A stretch of 24,391 nucleotides of DNA from a virus (IMGVR_UViG_3300013094_000275:1-24391), one strand, 5' to 3'. Positions 7,227 to 16,968 are shown, numbered from the stretch's first letter. The notes: generated by a model not told the origin, from the letters alone. Made by a program: numbers and translations.

Positions 7227-10200
7227 ATGACAACTTTATCGAATGGCACCTCAGTACTAATTGATAGTCAAATTCCAGAGTTCATTTCTTCTAATGATCC
7301 GAATTTTAGTGCATTTTTAAAAGCATACTATCAGTGGTTAGAAAATAGTCAATATTCAGCTAATGGTGGTGGGGTATTATATCAGACTAAGAATCTTTTA
7401 AGTTATAAAGATATTGACACCACAACTGATCAATTTATTCAATATTTTATTAATGACTTTCTTCCATATTTCCCTCAAGAGATCGTAGCCGATCAGAAAA
7501 AATTAATTAAAGTTGCTAAAGACTTTTATGCAACAAAAGGAAGTGAGAATTCCCTTAAGTTTCTTTTTAGAGTTCTATATGGGTTAGACTCAGAAGTATT
7601 TCTACCTAAAGAAAATATCTTAAAGGCATCAGATGGTAAATGGCAGATTCCACAAGCACTAAGACTTGTTCTCAGTGCAACAAATACAAATTTTGATGTC
7701 ACTCAATTAACCAAAAGAATCGGCTATGGTTCTCAGTCTAATGCATCTTGCGTTATTGAGTCCGCATCACACACAGTTGATGATACTCTCGGAATTCCGA
7801 TTGTTGAAATTTATGTCTCAAATATAAACAGAACATTCGCTGCGGAAGAAAACTTAGTCGTTACTGGAAATTATACTGGAAATGGCGCACCATTTATATT
7901 TTCTGAGAAAATTATTGGATCAATTTCTAATTTGGTAATTAATCCCAAGTATCAGGGATTAAAGTATAATTCCGGAAATACATCAAATGGTTATCCTGGA
8001 GACCCAGTTGTTTTCTATGGTGGATTAGCTGCAACTGCTCAAGCTCAAAAAGCAGTTGCATATGTGGGAAATGTTACAGTCGGATCAATTTCTGGCGTGT
8101 CCGTAATTGCAGGTGGATTTGGGTATTCCACATTCCAAAATACAATCGTGACAATTGTTGGTGGTCCTTCCCTTGGTAATGGTGGAGCAAATGTTGTCGT
8201 CCAGACAGCAAATCTTACATCTAATATTAGCACTTCTAATATTGCTATTGAATTTATTGCCCCATCAATTATAACATTTGCTCAGAGTGTTTATTCAATT
8301 AATCTTGTGAGTGCGTCCGGAACAACCAACCAAACTGTTAATTTAAATTGCGCAACACTTCAAGCAAATACCACTATTCCGAATTTCTATAAAGGATATA
8401 TCCTTCAGGTTGTTGATGGAACTGGTGCAACAGCATCGCCAAACACAGCATTTATTTCTACTTATAGTAATACAAGTTATATTGCAACACTTCAATCGCC
8501 TTATCTTGGCGCATCACTTGATGCCACAAGTAATATTAGGCTGTATGCAGTAAAAAATTCTGGATTTGGTAATACTGTAATTTCAATTAACAACACAGTT
8601 GGAGCAGGAAACACAACTCAACGAATAAATCTATACTCAACAGGATATTCAGCCTCACCAACGGCTGGGGCGTATAATAATTCTGTTCTTACTTATGTTG
8701 GAGGAAGTGGCTCTGGAGGAGCAGCATTAATAACTGCATATGCAGGATCACCAACTTATCTTGCCAATATAATTCCAATCCCAGGAACTGGTTCCCTTAC
8801 TGCAGCAACTGGAACGACTAATGTTCAAATATCTTATGCGAATTCTGCAACACCAATCGGTACAGCACTTTCCTTTAAAAATGTTGCAGTAGGAAGCATA
8901 ACTTCTTTTAATGTGATCAATGGTGGATATGGTTATCAATCAGTTCCTACTCTTTCAATAGATTCAACTTATGAGACGGATTATTCTATTGGAGAATATT
9001 TGGCTGGTGATATTAATAATTATTTAATCACAAGACAACATATCAAAGATCTTGGTTTTGTGGCTAATGTCAGTGTAATCAATGGAGGGAGAAATTACAG
9101 CCCAGGCTCAGACACCATAATGCTAAACTCAGCATATGGGTATGGCGCAACATTCAGTTTTACCACAGATGGTAATGGATCAATAACTACAGTCACTGTT
9201 ACTAATGCTGGAGAGGGATACCAACCACCAATCTACAATATCCCAGTGACCATCACATCATCAACGGGTTCGGGTGCAAATTTAGTTGCATTCGGACTCA
9301 ATGAAGGTGATTATGAATCAGTTTCAGTTTCTGATATTGGTAGAATACTTGACTTTAAATTAATCAGTCGAGGATTCGATTATGCAACTACACCAAATGT
9401 TTCCTTAAAAATAGTTGATGTCATTCTTAATACTAATGTGGCTTCTAATGGAACAATAGGAATAGGAAATACGACTACTAGTGTTAATTTGTACAGCACA
9501 GGATTTACTCCCAGTAAGATTAATAATTTTTATATTGGAAAGACTTTACAAATTCTCACAGGAACAGGTGCATCTGGTTCACCAAATAGCGCAGTAATCT
9601 CTGCATATAATGGGACCACTGGTGTAGCTGCTCTTGCGACAGCTTTAGGAACTGCTCCTGGAACTACAAGCAATATCGCAATTTATAATGCTAATGTGGA
9701 TTTCTCTGTATTAAATATGTATGAGGGTGACTTTGTGTATCAGGGATTAGATCCTGGTAACACTTCCTTCATTGGATATCTAGACAGCTTCGGATCAAAA
9801 TATTCGTATAATGGTAATCCTTCTTTGTCTGCTAATTCTGGCGTTAGATTATATAATTTTTCTGGCTCAATTAACACTTCTCAGAATCTAGTATTTTCTA
9901 ATTCTGGAGTCAGCTTCACACCAACAAACTTTAATATCTATGGTAACGCACAAGCAAAAGCAAATGCAATATTCTTAAATGGACTAATTCAATATCCTGG
10001 TTATTACTTGAACACAGACGGACAACCAAGCGCGGATCAATTCCTACAAGCGAATACGAAATATCACAACTTTGCTTATGTCGTTCAGGTTGAAAAGGCA
10101 TTAACTGAATATAAAAATACATTAATGAATATACTGCATCCTGCTGGTATGGAAATGTTAAATGACATGGTCATTAATGATGCTAAGTATTCCCAAGTTT

Positions 10201-11255
10201 CGTTGACTGATAATGTGTCAACATATAATGTTCTAGCAGGAAGCGTTACAGCCAATTCCTATTGGGCGAATGCCAACCTAGTTGGTTCCGGAACTTTCTT
10301 TGCTGTAAATGCTAATCCCACTCTCGCGAACTCTAATGTTGGTAGTTATTTCGTAGTAATTGCTGCAAATACCGCAAGACAACAAATCAAAACTATCACC
10401 AACATTTTCAGTAATACTGTCCTACAAATGGAAAGTAATACTAAATTCTTAGGACCAGGATATCTCCAGACAATCAATTATGGTACTGCAAATTACGCTC
10501 TGAGTAATTTTGTCACAACATCAAATGCAAACACAGTAAATCTGAATTCTTCTGTATTCTTGGCGAATAATAAAATTGATAGTTTTTATGATAATTCAAT
10601 ATTAACAATAACTGGTGGAAGTGGGTATGAGTTTGATTTAATTAATCTGACAACAGGGGCAGGTAATACTACCACTAAAGTTAATTTAAATACATCAACT
10701 TTCCAAGCAAATACAACAAATGGATACTATAATAATTTCTACTTAAAAGTCGTGAGTGGCACGGGAGCTTCCGCTTCCCCGAACTCAGCTCTTATTACAA
10801 ACTATTTTGGTGCAAATAGTGTCGCTTTCCTCGGGAGTGCTCTTGGTGCCGCCCTCGATGGGACAAGTAATATTGCAATTTATTCACCTAATACATTCTT
10901 GTTGACTGGATACAATTCATCAACTCAAGTGGCAAATCTTAATGTGGCTTCTGTAATTCCTGTTGATAGTTCTACGATTGCTCTTCTTAGTGAGCCACTA
11001 GTTTCTAACACATTCTATCTCCCAAATACGGCAAATATATATGGTATAGTGCAAGCTGGTGATGGGATTTCCTTTGGATTGGGAGCAACGCATACTCAAT
11101 TTAATGCGAATGTCATATATGTAAGTACTGCTGGTAATTCATTAACAGTTGATACTCCTCAGAATCAACTAATTAGTGGTAATTCACAGTCATATTATTT
11201 CGTATACCCAGTCTTGTCGGCATGCACATATACCATAATCTATAATGGTCAGTAA
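7227..11255 (+). CDS. gp7: Baseplate wedge protein gp7, enlarged by beta modules
   Basis: A 1342-residue protein (T4 gp7 is 1032). The first 150 residues are the conserved gp7 head of T4-like marine phages: 'IPEFISSNDPNFSAFLKAYY', 'WLENSQ', 'DFLPYFPQEI', 'FYATKGSENSLKFLFRVLYG'. A second conserved patch, 'YKNTLMNILHPAGMEMLNDM', lies at about residues 960-985. Between and after these are at least four copies of a 76-83-residue beta module ('GTGA..SPN.A.IS.Y', ending 'TSNI.(I/L)Y'), several G-x-x-Y repeats, and a 'VGSGTFFAVN...QQIKTIT' module near residues 1015-1080. In T4, gp7 joins wedge core to periphery and binds gp8 and gp10, so the added modules would decorate the outer baseplate. The start is 4 bases after the gp6 stop, with no clear SD. 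The assignment is firm for the N-terminus; the function of the insertions is unknown. Confidence 0.87.
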   Translation: MTTLSNGTSVLIDSQIPEFISSNDPNFSAFLKAYYQWLENSQYSANGGGVLYQTKNLLSYKDIDTTTDQFIQYFINDFLPYFPQEIVADQKKLIKVAKDFYATKGSENSLKFLFRVLYGLDSEVFLPKENILKASDGKWQIPQALRLVLSATNTNFDVTQLTKRIGYGSQSNASCVIESASHTVDDTLGIPIVEIYVSNINRTFAAEENLVVTGNYTGNGAPFIFSEKIIGSISNLVINPKYQGLKYNSGNTSNGYPGDPVVFYGGLAATAQAQKAVAYVGNVTVGSISGVSVIAGGFGYSTFQNTIVTIVGGPSLGNGGANVVVQTANLTSNISTSNIAIEFIAPSIITFAQSVYSINLVSASGTTNQTVNLNCATLQANTTIPNFYKGYILQVVDGTGATASPNTAFISTYSNTSYIATLQSPYLGASLDATSNIRLYAVKNSGFGNTVISINNTVGAGNTTQRINLYSTGYSASPTAGAYNNSVLTYVGGSGSGGAALITAYAGSPTYLANIIPIPGTGSLTAATGTTNVQISYANSATPIGTALSFKNVAVGSITSFNVINGGYGYQSVPTLSIDSTYETDYSIGEYLAGDINNYLITRQHIKDLGFVANVSVINGGRNYSPGSDTIMLNSAYGYGATFSFTTDGNGSITTVTVTNAGEGYQPPIYNIPVTITSSTGSGANLVAFGLNEGDYESVSVSDIGRILDFKLISRGFDYATTPNVSLKIVDVILNTNVASNGTIGIGNTTTSVNLYSTGFTPSKINNFYIGKTLQILTGTGASGSPNSAVISAYNGTTGVAALATALGTAPGTTSNIAIYNANVDFSVLNMYEGDFVYQGLDPGNTSFIGYLDSFGSKYSYNGNPSLSANSGVRLYNFSGSINTSQNLVFSNSGVSFTPTNFNIYGNAQAKANAIFLNGLIQYPGYYLNTDGQPSADQFLQANTKYHNFAYVVQVEKALTEYKNTLMNILHPAGMEMLNDMVINDAKYSQVSLTDNVSTYNVLAGSVTANSYWANANLVGSGTFFAVNANPTLANSNVGSYFVVIAANTARQQIKTITNIFSNTVLQMESNTKFLGPGYLQTINYGTANYALSNFVTTSNANTVNLNSSVFLANNKIDSFYDNSILTITGGSGYEFDLINLTTGAGNTTTKVNLNTSTFQANTTNGYYNNFYLKVVSGTGASASPNSALITNYFGANSVAFLGSALGAALDGTSNIAIYSPNTFLLTGYNSSTQVANLNVASVIPVDSSTIALLSEPLVSNTFYLPNTANIYGIVQAGDGISFGLGATHTQFNANVIYVSTAGNSLTVDTPQNQLISGNSQSYYFVYPVLSACTYTIIYNGQ
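8318..8550 (+). repeat. gp7 beta module, copy 1
   Basis: Encodes residues about 365-441: 'QTVNLNCATLQANTTI', 'FYKGYILQVVDGTGATASP', 'NTAFISTYSNTSYIATLQS', 'TSNIRLY'. The copies are recognisable as protein but diverged as DNA, so the duplication is old. Confidence 0.7.
8601..8849 (+). repeat. gp7 beta module, copy 2 (diverged)
   Basis: Encodes residues about 459-541: 'GNTTQRINLYSTGYSASP', 'YNNSVLTYVGGSGSGGAAL', 'ITAYAGSPTYLANI', 'TTNVQISYA'. It shares the strand order and turns of the other copies but has the least similar centre. Confidence 0.55.
9462..9690 (+). repeat. gp7 beta module, copy 3
   Basis: Encodes residues about 746-821: 'GNTTTSVNLYSTGFTPSKI', 'FYIGKTLQILTGTGASGSP', 'NSAVISAYNGTTGVAAL', 'TTSNIAIYN'. 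Very close to copy 4 in its conserved strands. Confidence 0.72.
10656..10887 (+). repeat. gp7 beta module, copy 4
   Basis: Encodes residues about 1144-1220: 'GNTTTKVNLNTSTFQANTT', 'NFYLKVVSGTGASASPNSAL', 'ITNYFGANSVAFLGSALG', 'GTSNIAIYS'. Single related modules appear in the 1363-residue protein (residues about 465-545) and the 1094-residue protein (about 256-323). Confidence 0.72.
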
Positions 11256-11257
11256 TT

Positions 11258-11261
11258 AGGA
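11258..11261 (+). promoter_or_regulatory. Shine-Dalgarno site of gene 8
   Basis: AGGA lies 6 bases before the ATG at 11268, in the 12-base gap after gene 7. It is one of the few clear ribosome binding sites among the wedge genes and fixes the gp8 start. Confidence 0.6.
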
Positions 11262-11267
11262 TAAAAA

Positions 11268-12866
11268 ATGAGCAGCATTATTACAACAAATGAACAGATT
11301 AACATGGCATACTCCATCGTAAATGAGTGGGTTGGTAATGCAAACACATATCTTGGAATTGGTCGAGTTACTGCTTGGGATAGTGGTATAATTCCTCAAG
11401 CAAATAATAGTACTGATGCACTAAATGACGTTTGGAACAGATTATTTGCTTTAGTTAAATTAACTGCCGCCAATTTTCAATTAGTAATTCCTAGGGTTGA
11501 TTGGGTCACTGGAACAATATACAGTGCTTATGATAACACCATTGACATGTTCACGTATTCTGAGTATGGTGCAGCAAATGGTGTAGTGACAACTAATACT
11601 TCTAATAATGTGATTGTTGGCACTAACACCGAATTTACTCTTGATTTTAATCCTGGCAACTATATTGCATATGCAAATACTTCAAATAACTCTTACGAGA
11701 TCAAAGAAGTTGTTTCTGTCAATTCAGACACATCAATAACGGTAAACTCTAATCCAACATTTGCTGTGGCTAATATTGCTGGCTATAATTACTCATACAC
11801 ATACCCTCAATTTTACAACCAGTTCTATGTGAGAAATACATATGATCAGGTTTACAAGTGCCTATTTAACAATAATGGTGCAATGTCAACCCAAATGCCT
11901 CAAATTAATTTAGGGGGCAGTTTACCTTCTAATCCTTGGATTCAAACTTCAGATGGGTATCTGTGGAAGTACATGTATACCATACCAAGTGGATTAAAAC
12001 AGAAATTCTATACAAACCAGTGGATGCCTGTGGTCGATGATCCTACTGTATTGGCGTCCGCTCAAGATGGAAGAATAGATGTTCTTCAAATCGTAAGTCC
12101 TGGCACAGGATATAACGGAAATGTCGCAACAAGTAATGCTTTCATAATTAACATAACTGGGGATGGAACTGGGGCAAATATTGCTGCAACTGTAAATTCT
12201 AGTGGATCAATTACTGGGTATACGATTATTAGTGGCGGATACAATTACACATACGCAAATGTTACTGTAACTACTGGCGCGTCTGGGTCGAATGCTAATT
12301 TAAGAGCCGTAATTTCGCCTGAGGGTGGGCATGGATCAAACAGTGCATTAGAATTGGGCGCAACTAATATGATGCTTTGCGTTGAGCTGCCCCAAACTGT
12401 TGGTGGAATAATTCCAACAGGCTCTTCATTGACTACTGCCCCAGTTCAATATTATCAGATTTCAGTAATACAGAATCCTCAATTAGAAGCAACTCAGAAG
12501 CCAGCTACTGGAACTGCATACCAAACCACAACAAGAATATCTACTGGTCCTCTAACAGCAGGATATTTCTTCCCAATTGCTGATACTGCATACCAAGGTA
12601 TAACTGCGTCATCGGCTACTTTTACTGGAACAGTAGTCAATTGGGATAGTGTAAATAATATAGTTTACCTAAATAACATTAAAGGTAACTTTACACCATA
12701 TTCAAATTTTACATCAGTATTATTGGGAAGAACTGTGACCGCATTTAATATATCACCACCACTAATTGACCCATATACTGGTGTAATATTGTATGTACAG
12801 AATAGAACTGCGGTGTCCAGATCTGATCAACAGACCGAACAGATTAAGTTAGTTTTAGAAATATAA
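11268..12866 (+). CDS. gp8: Baseplate wedge subunit gp8
   Basis: A 532-residue protein (T4 gp8 is 334 aa). The N-terminus 'NMAYSIVNEWVGNANTYLGI', 'GRVTAWD' and the block 'PQFYNQFYVRNTYDQVYKCL', 'WIQTSDGYLWKYMYTIP' are characteristic of gp8 of T4-like marine phages. 'FYTNQWMPV' follows. Three inserts explain the extra length. Residues about 103-165 are a 'VVTTNTSNNVIVGTNTEFT' module, a common beta unit of phage tail proteins. Residues 272-350 are a double G-x-x-Y repeat. Near residues 443-490 lies a 'TGTVVNWDSVNNIVYLNNIK' unit. In T4 the gp8 dimer bridges gp7 and gp10 within the wedge. Location directly after gene 7 agrees. Confidence 0.86.
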   Translation: MSSIITTNEQINMAYSIVNEWVGNANTYLGIGRVTAWDSGIIPQANNSTDALNDVWNRLFALVKLTAANFQLVIPRVDWVTGTIYSAYDNTIDMFTYSEYGAANGVVTTNTSNNVIVGTNTEFTLDFNPGNYIAYANTSNNSYEIKEVVSVNSDTSITVNSNPTFAVANIAGYNYSYTYPQFYNQFYVRNTYDQVYKCLFNNNGAMSTQMPQINLGGSLPSNPWIQTSDGYLWKYMYTIPSGLKQKFYTNQWMPVVDDPTVLASAQDGRIDVLQIVSPGTGYNGNVATSNAFIINITGDGTGANIAATVNSSGSITGYTIISGGYNYTYANVTVTTGASGSNANLRAVISPEGGHGSNSALELGATNMMLCVELPQTVGGIIPTGSSLTTAPVQYYQISVIQNPQLEATQKPATGTAYQTTTRISTGPLTAGYFFPIADTAYQGITASSATFTGTVVNWDSVNNIVYLNNIKGNFTPYSNFTSVLLGRTVTAFNISPPLIDPYTGVILYVQNRTAVSRSDQQTEQIKLVLEI

Positions 12867-12876
12867 GGTAATAGCC

Positions 12877-15800
12877 ATGTTGGATTTTAATGTCGCGCCA
12901 TATTATGATGATTTTGATGCAACAAACGGAGCATTAGTCAATAACTACATGCGCATTCTGTTTAAGCCTGGATATGCTGTTCAGGCTCGCGAATTAACTC
13001 AGACTCAGTCAATCCTTCAAAACCAAATTAAATCTTTTGCTGATAATATTTTCAAAAATGGAACCCCAGTTTCTGGTGGACACTTGACTTATGACACTAA
13101 TGTCACGTCAATCCAACTATCTCCAACTCAAGCCAACACACCAATCTCATTAAATGATTTTAATCAAACACTTATTACAAATGCAAACACCACAGTCCTA
13201 CAAAAAGCTGTTGTTGTAACTGTTGATGACAGTCTACAGAGCAACACTTCCGCTGGTGCTATTGTTGTCAAATATTTAACAGGAATTCAATTTGCATTAG
13301 GCGATACAATCACCACTGCTAATCCTTCTGGTATTCAATATTCCGCAACTATTTTGTCTTCAAATACAGTAGCAACCAATAATCTGGCGATCTCCAAAGG
13401 TTCCGTTGTCAGTATCAATCCTGGAATATTTTATGTAAATGGTTTTTTTATTAATGTCCCAACTCAAACAATTGTATTAGATTCTCAAGACACTTATCCG
13501 TCATATAGAATTGGTCTTCAGGTAGCGGAAGGGGTTGTTAACTATTCAACGGATTCTGCATTATTAGACCCTGCTCAAGGATCGTTCAACTATCAGGCTC
13601 CAGGTGCAGATCGTTATCAATATAACTTAGTTCTATCTAAGCGCAGTTTGAATTCAATTGATGACTCATCATTTTTTGAATTGATGAGAATTGAAAATGG
13701 AGTGATAACAAGCCAAGTTGATTATCCTCTTTATGGTTCAATCGGCGATCAAATGGCCAGAACTGTATATGATCAGTCAGGCGACTTTACAATCAGTCCG
13801 TTTTTGTTGACAATTAAAGACAATACAGTTTATTACCCTAATGGTGTGGCAGATCCCGCCAATACCAACACTTATATTATGTCTTTATCTTCTGGTAAGG
13901 CATATATTGAGGGATATGAATTCCAAACGCTTGGTTCAGTCTCAATGACAAACCAAAAAGCGAGATCTTCAAATACTTCCATAAACTATAATCTTGCATT
14001 AGATTTCGGAAATTATATAGTTGTGAACAATGTTCATGTCGGTAATACTTCCGCAAATGCTACATTGAATATTGCAGGATATACCGCATTCGATTTACAT
14101 TGTGTCCCATCTGCTCAGATTAATACCAAAAATCAGATTTCTTATTATTCTAATACAGTAATTGGAACAGCTAAACTCCGCGATATTGAATGGGCTGGAT
14201 ATAGTGCATCCACAACAACATACTATGCTTATCTGTTAGATGTGAATGTTTCTGGATTGTCAGGAAATGCGAATGGTAATATTACCGCTTTCCCAGGGAA
14301 AAGTGCAGCTAATACAGAATTGATTGTTCTTCCAACTACTTTCCCAAATACTGCGAATTATGTTGGTAAAACTATTAGTGTTATTGCTGGTAATTGCTCA
14401 GGTGATATTAAGACAATTAGTGCATATGATTCTGTTAATAGTATTGCCACAATAACAACATTCTTCTCACAGCTCCCAGACTCAAACACTAAGTTCACAA
14501 TTCCATTCTCAATTGGAGACGTAAGTGCATTAGCTGTCAAGCCTGCATATTTTGCAGCAAATGGTATCATTTCTCCAAATGTAACAGGCAATGTTTATGC
14601 AACTCAGAATGTAAAATCTCCATTCTATCCAGTCATGGATATTGATATTACTGGTAGACAGCCTGTGTTGGCTAATGGCAAAACTACTCTTTATGAATCA
14701 TCAGTCAATACTCTAATCTATGAATTGCCACAATCTTATGTTGTTCAAAATTCAATCCAGGACGTCACATTTTATAGTAGAAAATTCATATCAGGCGTAT
14801 CATTTAATGCCGCTGGTAATGCTGATATTTCAAATACATTTAGCGCAACTGAGACTGTCTCATTTGGGTATACTAATGCATACATTCCAGACCTTGTGGC
14901 AAATACAAATGTTATGGTTGTTGTTAGGGACAATACTGCCGCTTCAGTATTTGCAAATGGTTCTATTATATCTTGGGATCGCGGAAGTACTGGGGGATCT
15001 ACCAGTAGTAATGGTGTGTATGAAACTGGTCCTCAGGCATTAACTCTACACTGCGCTCATACTGGTGCTGGTAGTAATGCATTTATTGGTGATGTTATTC
15101 TGACTGTTCAAGAAAATGCTGGAACTACAGCATCAAGAAGAGCAAAATATGCATATGGTAACACATCAAATACCACTCTAGCCACAACGGACGTTCCGAC
15201 GAATGGCACCGCAATTGTTGGAAGTGCAAATACTAGTGGCATCACAGTTCCCAATTCTGTATTCTTAGATGCAGCTAATGGTTATTTGTGGTTTACTGAT
15301 ACTAGCGTCATATTTAAAACAGCTGGAAGTATACAGAGTTTATATGTTCCGGATGTTGTTCAAATTATTAAAATTTATGATTCCGGAAGTCCAGCATATG
15401 CGCCTAATGTTTCAAATACTTTAGTTGATGTGACGGGTAGTTATAACTTTTTTCCAAATCAGAAAGACAGTTATTATGATCATTCATATATCTCATTAAA
15501 GAGCGGATACCCAACCCCTCAGGGTCAAATTGTTGTGATGTTTAAATATTTTAACCATGCGACCACAACGGGATTTTTTACTGCAAATTCTTATCCTGCT
15601 TCTGATTATGCGTCTGGATTAATTCCATATTATTCATCCGCATCAGCAGGAACTGTTGCTCTACGAGATTGTATTGACTTTAGACCCACAAGGGCAAATG
15701 GTGTTGCTGCTAATGTTCAGTCATATTCTTTCCAAGGGTCTATGACTCCTAATCCGAATAATCCAATGGTTCTGACATATGATTATTATTTACCAAGAAT

Positions 15801-16968
15801 TGATAAATTAGTATTGACTAAAAATAAACAATTTAGAATAATTAGTGGTGTGCCATCAACAAGACCACTGGCACCAGATGATGCATCTGATGCGATGACT
15901 TTATATCAGATATACAATCCACCTTATACTGATAACATTAATGATATCAATAAGACCTATATTGATCATCGTAGATATACTATGAAAGATATCGGGAGTC
16001 TTGATAAGAGAATCACCAATCTTGAATATTATGTGACGCTCACACAACAGCAGCAGCAAGCTGTTAATCAGACAGTAACGTACTCGGATGGATCAACACC
16101 TAAATCAACATTTGGAGTTGTGACTGATTCTTTTACTGATTTTAGTATTGCTGATAATGGAAGTAGTGATGTGATTTGCTTTATTAATGGAGGAACACTA
16201 AAACCATTCCACCATAAAACAACTTTAGGATTTAATTTCGCTAATGCGAGCGGACCATATTTGATTAATAGCAAAACATACTCATTATCATATACGGAAT
16301 ATCCTGCTGTTGTGCAAAACACTTATACTGGAACAGCAACAGTTCAGCCATATGGATTTGGACAGTTTGTTGGAGAAATGAGTTTAACGCCTCAAACTGA
16401 TTATTTCTATAGTACAGCACTCGTTCCTCAATATGTAGCACCGATTGTGCCTGCACCACCTCCTCCACCGCCACCGCCTCCAGTGATTGTTAACATATAT
16501 GTGCCTGTGCCAGGACCACCAGTTCCAGGACCACCAGGACCACCAGGACCGACTGGACCAACAGGACCAACGCCGCCGATTCCACCCCCAGCACCTCCTG
16601 TTATAACGAATCCACCAACACCTCCACCAGCTAACCCACCATCGCCGCCGATTAAGTTACCTCCACCGCCCTACATTCCAACGCCACCACCACCGATTAT
16701 TTCAGCATCGGCTGATAATGAGGCAACGGAAAATCCAACACAGCCAGATAATGATACTGGAACTGTTCCTACGCTACCCTTCACCCCAGTTCCAGTAGTT
16801 CCTGCTGGATATGGGACAGGAATTGTGCCACCAGTACCGCCGCCAGTACCGCCGCCACCTCCACCTGCTCCTGCGACCCCAGTGTTAATATTGAGTAGTG
16901 GTGGGGGTGGATTTTCTACGGGAGGTGGTGGTGCTAGCAGCACTCAGTTTAGAACACTCTCAAAATAA
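12877..16968 (+). CDS. DUF4815-type virion protein with polyproline/collagen-like tail
   Basis: A 1363-residue protein. The N-terminus 'LDFNVAPYYDDFDATNGA', 'ILFKPGYAVQARELTQTQSI', 'LQNQIKSFADNIFKNGTPV' is the signature of the DUF4815 family, recalled from T4-like cyanophages, where members are structural proteins placed after gene 8. A beta module related to those in gp7 lies near residues 465-545. 'YYDHSYISLKSG' and 'ALRDCIDFRPTR' lie near residues 870-935. The last 180 residues are unusual: nine consecutive Pro (1194-1202), five Gly-X-Y triplets (1218-1232), further Pro-rich runs, an acidic Asn/Asp/Glu patch, and a GGGG-F-STGGGG end. The SD 'TAAGGT' (12864-12869) overlaps the gene 8 stop. 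By position it may do the work of T4 gp9/gp10 (outer wedge, fibre attachment); this is inference, so no symbol is given. Confidence 0.8.
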   Translation: MLDFNVAPYYDDFDATNGALVNNYMRILFKPGYAVQARELTQTQSILQNQIKSFADNIFKNGTPVSGGHLTYDTNVTSIQLSPTQANTPISLNDFNQTLITNANTTVLQKAVVVTVDDSLQSNTSAGAIVVKYLTGIQFALGDTITTANPSGIQYSATILSSNTVATNNLAISKGSVVSINPGIFYVNGFFINVPTQTIVLDSQDTYPSYRIGLQVAEGVVNYSTDSALLDPAQGSFNYQAPGADRYQYNLVLSKRSLNSIDDSSFFELMRIENGVITSQVDYPLYGSIGDQMARTVYDQSGDFTISPFLLTIKDNTVYYPNGVADPANTNTYIMSLSSGKAYIEGYEFQTLGSVSMTNQKARSSNTSINYNLALDFGNYIVVNNVHVGNTSANATLNIAGYTAFDLHCVPSAQINTKNQISYYSNTVIGTAKLRDIEWAGYSASTTTYYAYLLDVNVSGLSGNANGNITAFPGKSAANTELIVLPTTFPNTANYVGKTISVIAGNCSGDIKTISAYDSVNSIATITTFFSQLPDSNTKFTIPFSIGDVSALAVKPAYFAANGIISPNVTGNVYATQNVKSPFYPVMDIDITGRQPVLANGKTTLYESSVNTLIYELPQSYVVQNSIQDVTFYSRKFISGVSFNAAGNADISNTFSATETVSFGYTNAYIPDLVANTNVMVVVRDNTAASVFANGSIISWDRGSTGGSTSSNGVYETGPQALTLHCAHTGAGSNAFIGDVILTVQENAGTTASRRAKYAYGNTSNTTLATTDVPTNGTAIVGSANTSGITVPNSVFLDAANGYLWFTDTSVIFKTAGSIQSLYVPDVVQIIKIYDSGSPAYAPNVSNTLVDVTGSYNFFPNQKDSYYDHSYISLKSGYPTPQGQIVVMFKYFNHATTTGFFTANSYPASDYASGLIPYYSSASAGTVALRDCIDFRPTRANGVAANVQSYSFQGSMTPNPNNPMVLTYDYYLPRIDKLVLTKNKQFRIISGVPSTRPLAPDDASDAMTLYQIYNPPYTDNINDINKTYIDHRRYTMKDIGSLDKRITNLEYYVTLTQQQQQAVNQTVTYSDGSTPKSTFGVVTDSFTDFSIADNGSSDVICFINGGTLKPFHHKTTLGFNFANASGPYLINSKTYSLSYTEYPAVVQNTYTGTATVQPYGFGQFVGEMSLTPQTDYFYSTALVPQYVAPIVPAPPPPPPPPPVIVNIYVPVPGPPVPGPPGPPGPTGPTGPTPPIPPPAPPVITNPPTPPPANPPSPPIKLPPPPYIPTPPPPIISASADNEATENPTQPDNDTGTVPTLPFTPVPVVPAGYGTGIVPPVPPPVPPPPPPAPATPVLILSSGGGGFSTGGGGASSTQFRTLSK
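16426..16968 (+). other. Segment encoding polyproline, collagen-like and Gly-rich tail
   Basis: The segment encodes residues about 1184-1363. The order is: Pro9 run (16456-16482), 'VIVNIYVPVPGPPVP', five uninterrupted Gly-Pro-(Pro/Thr) triplets (16528-16572), repeated 'PPxP' stretches, an acidic spacer, a second Pro-rich run near 16828-16880, and two Gly4 blocks. Pro codons are mixed, so selection acts on the protein rather than on a recent DNA expansion. The composition differs sharply from all other genes in the window. Confidence 0.85.

Noticed and set aside
16671-16943. Pro/Gly-rich 90-residue reading frame on the minus strand
   Set aside because: It is the complement of the Pro-rich tail: CCN codons opposite give Gly-rich sequence. 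No independent support.
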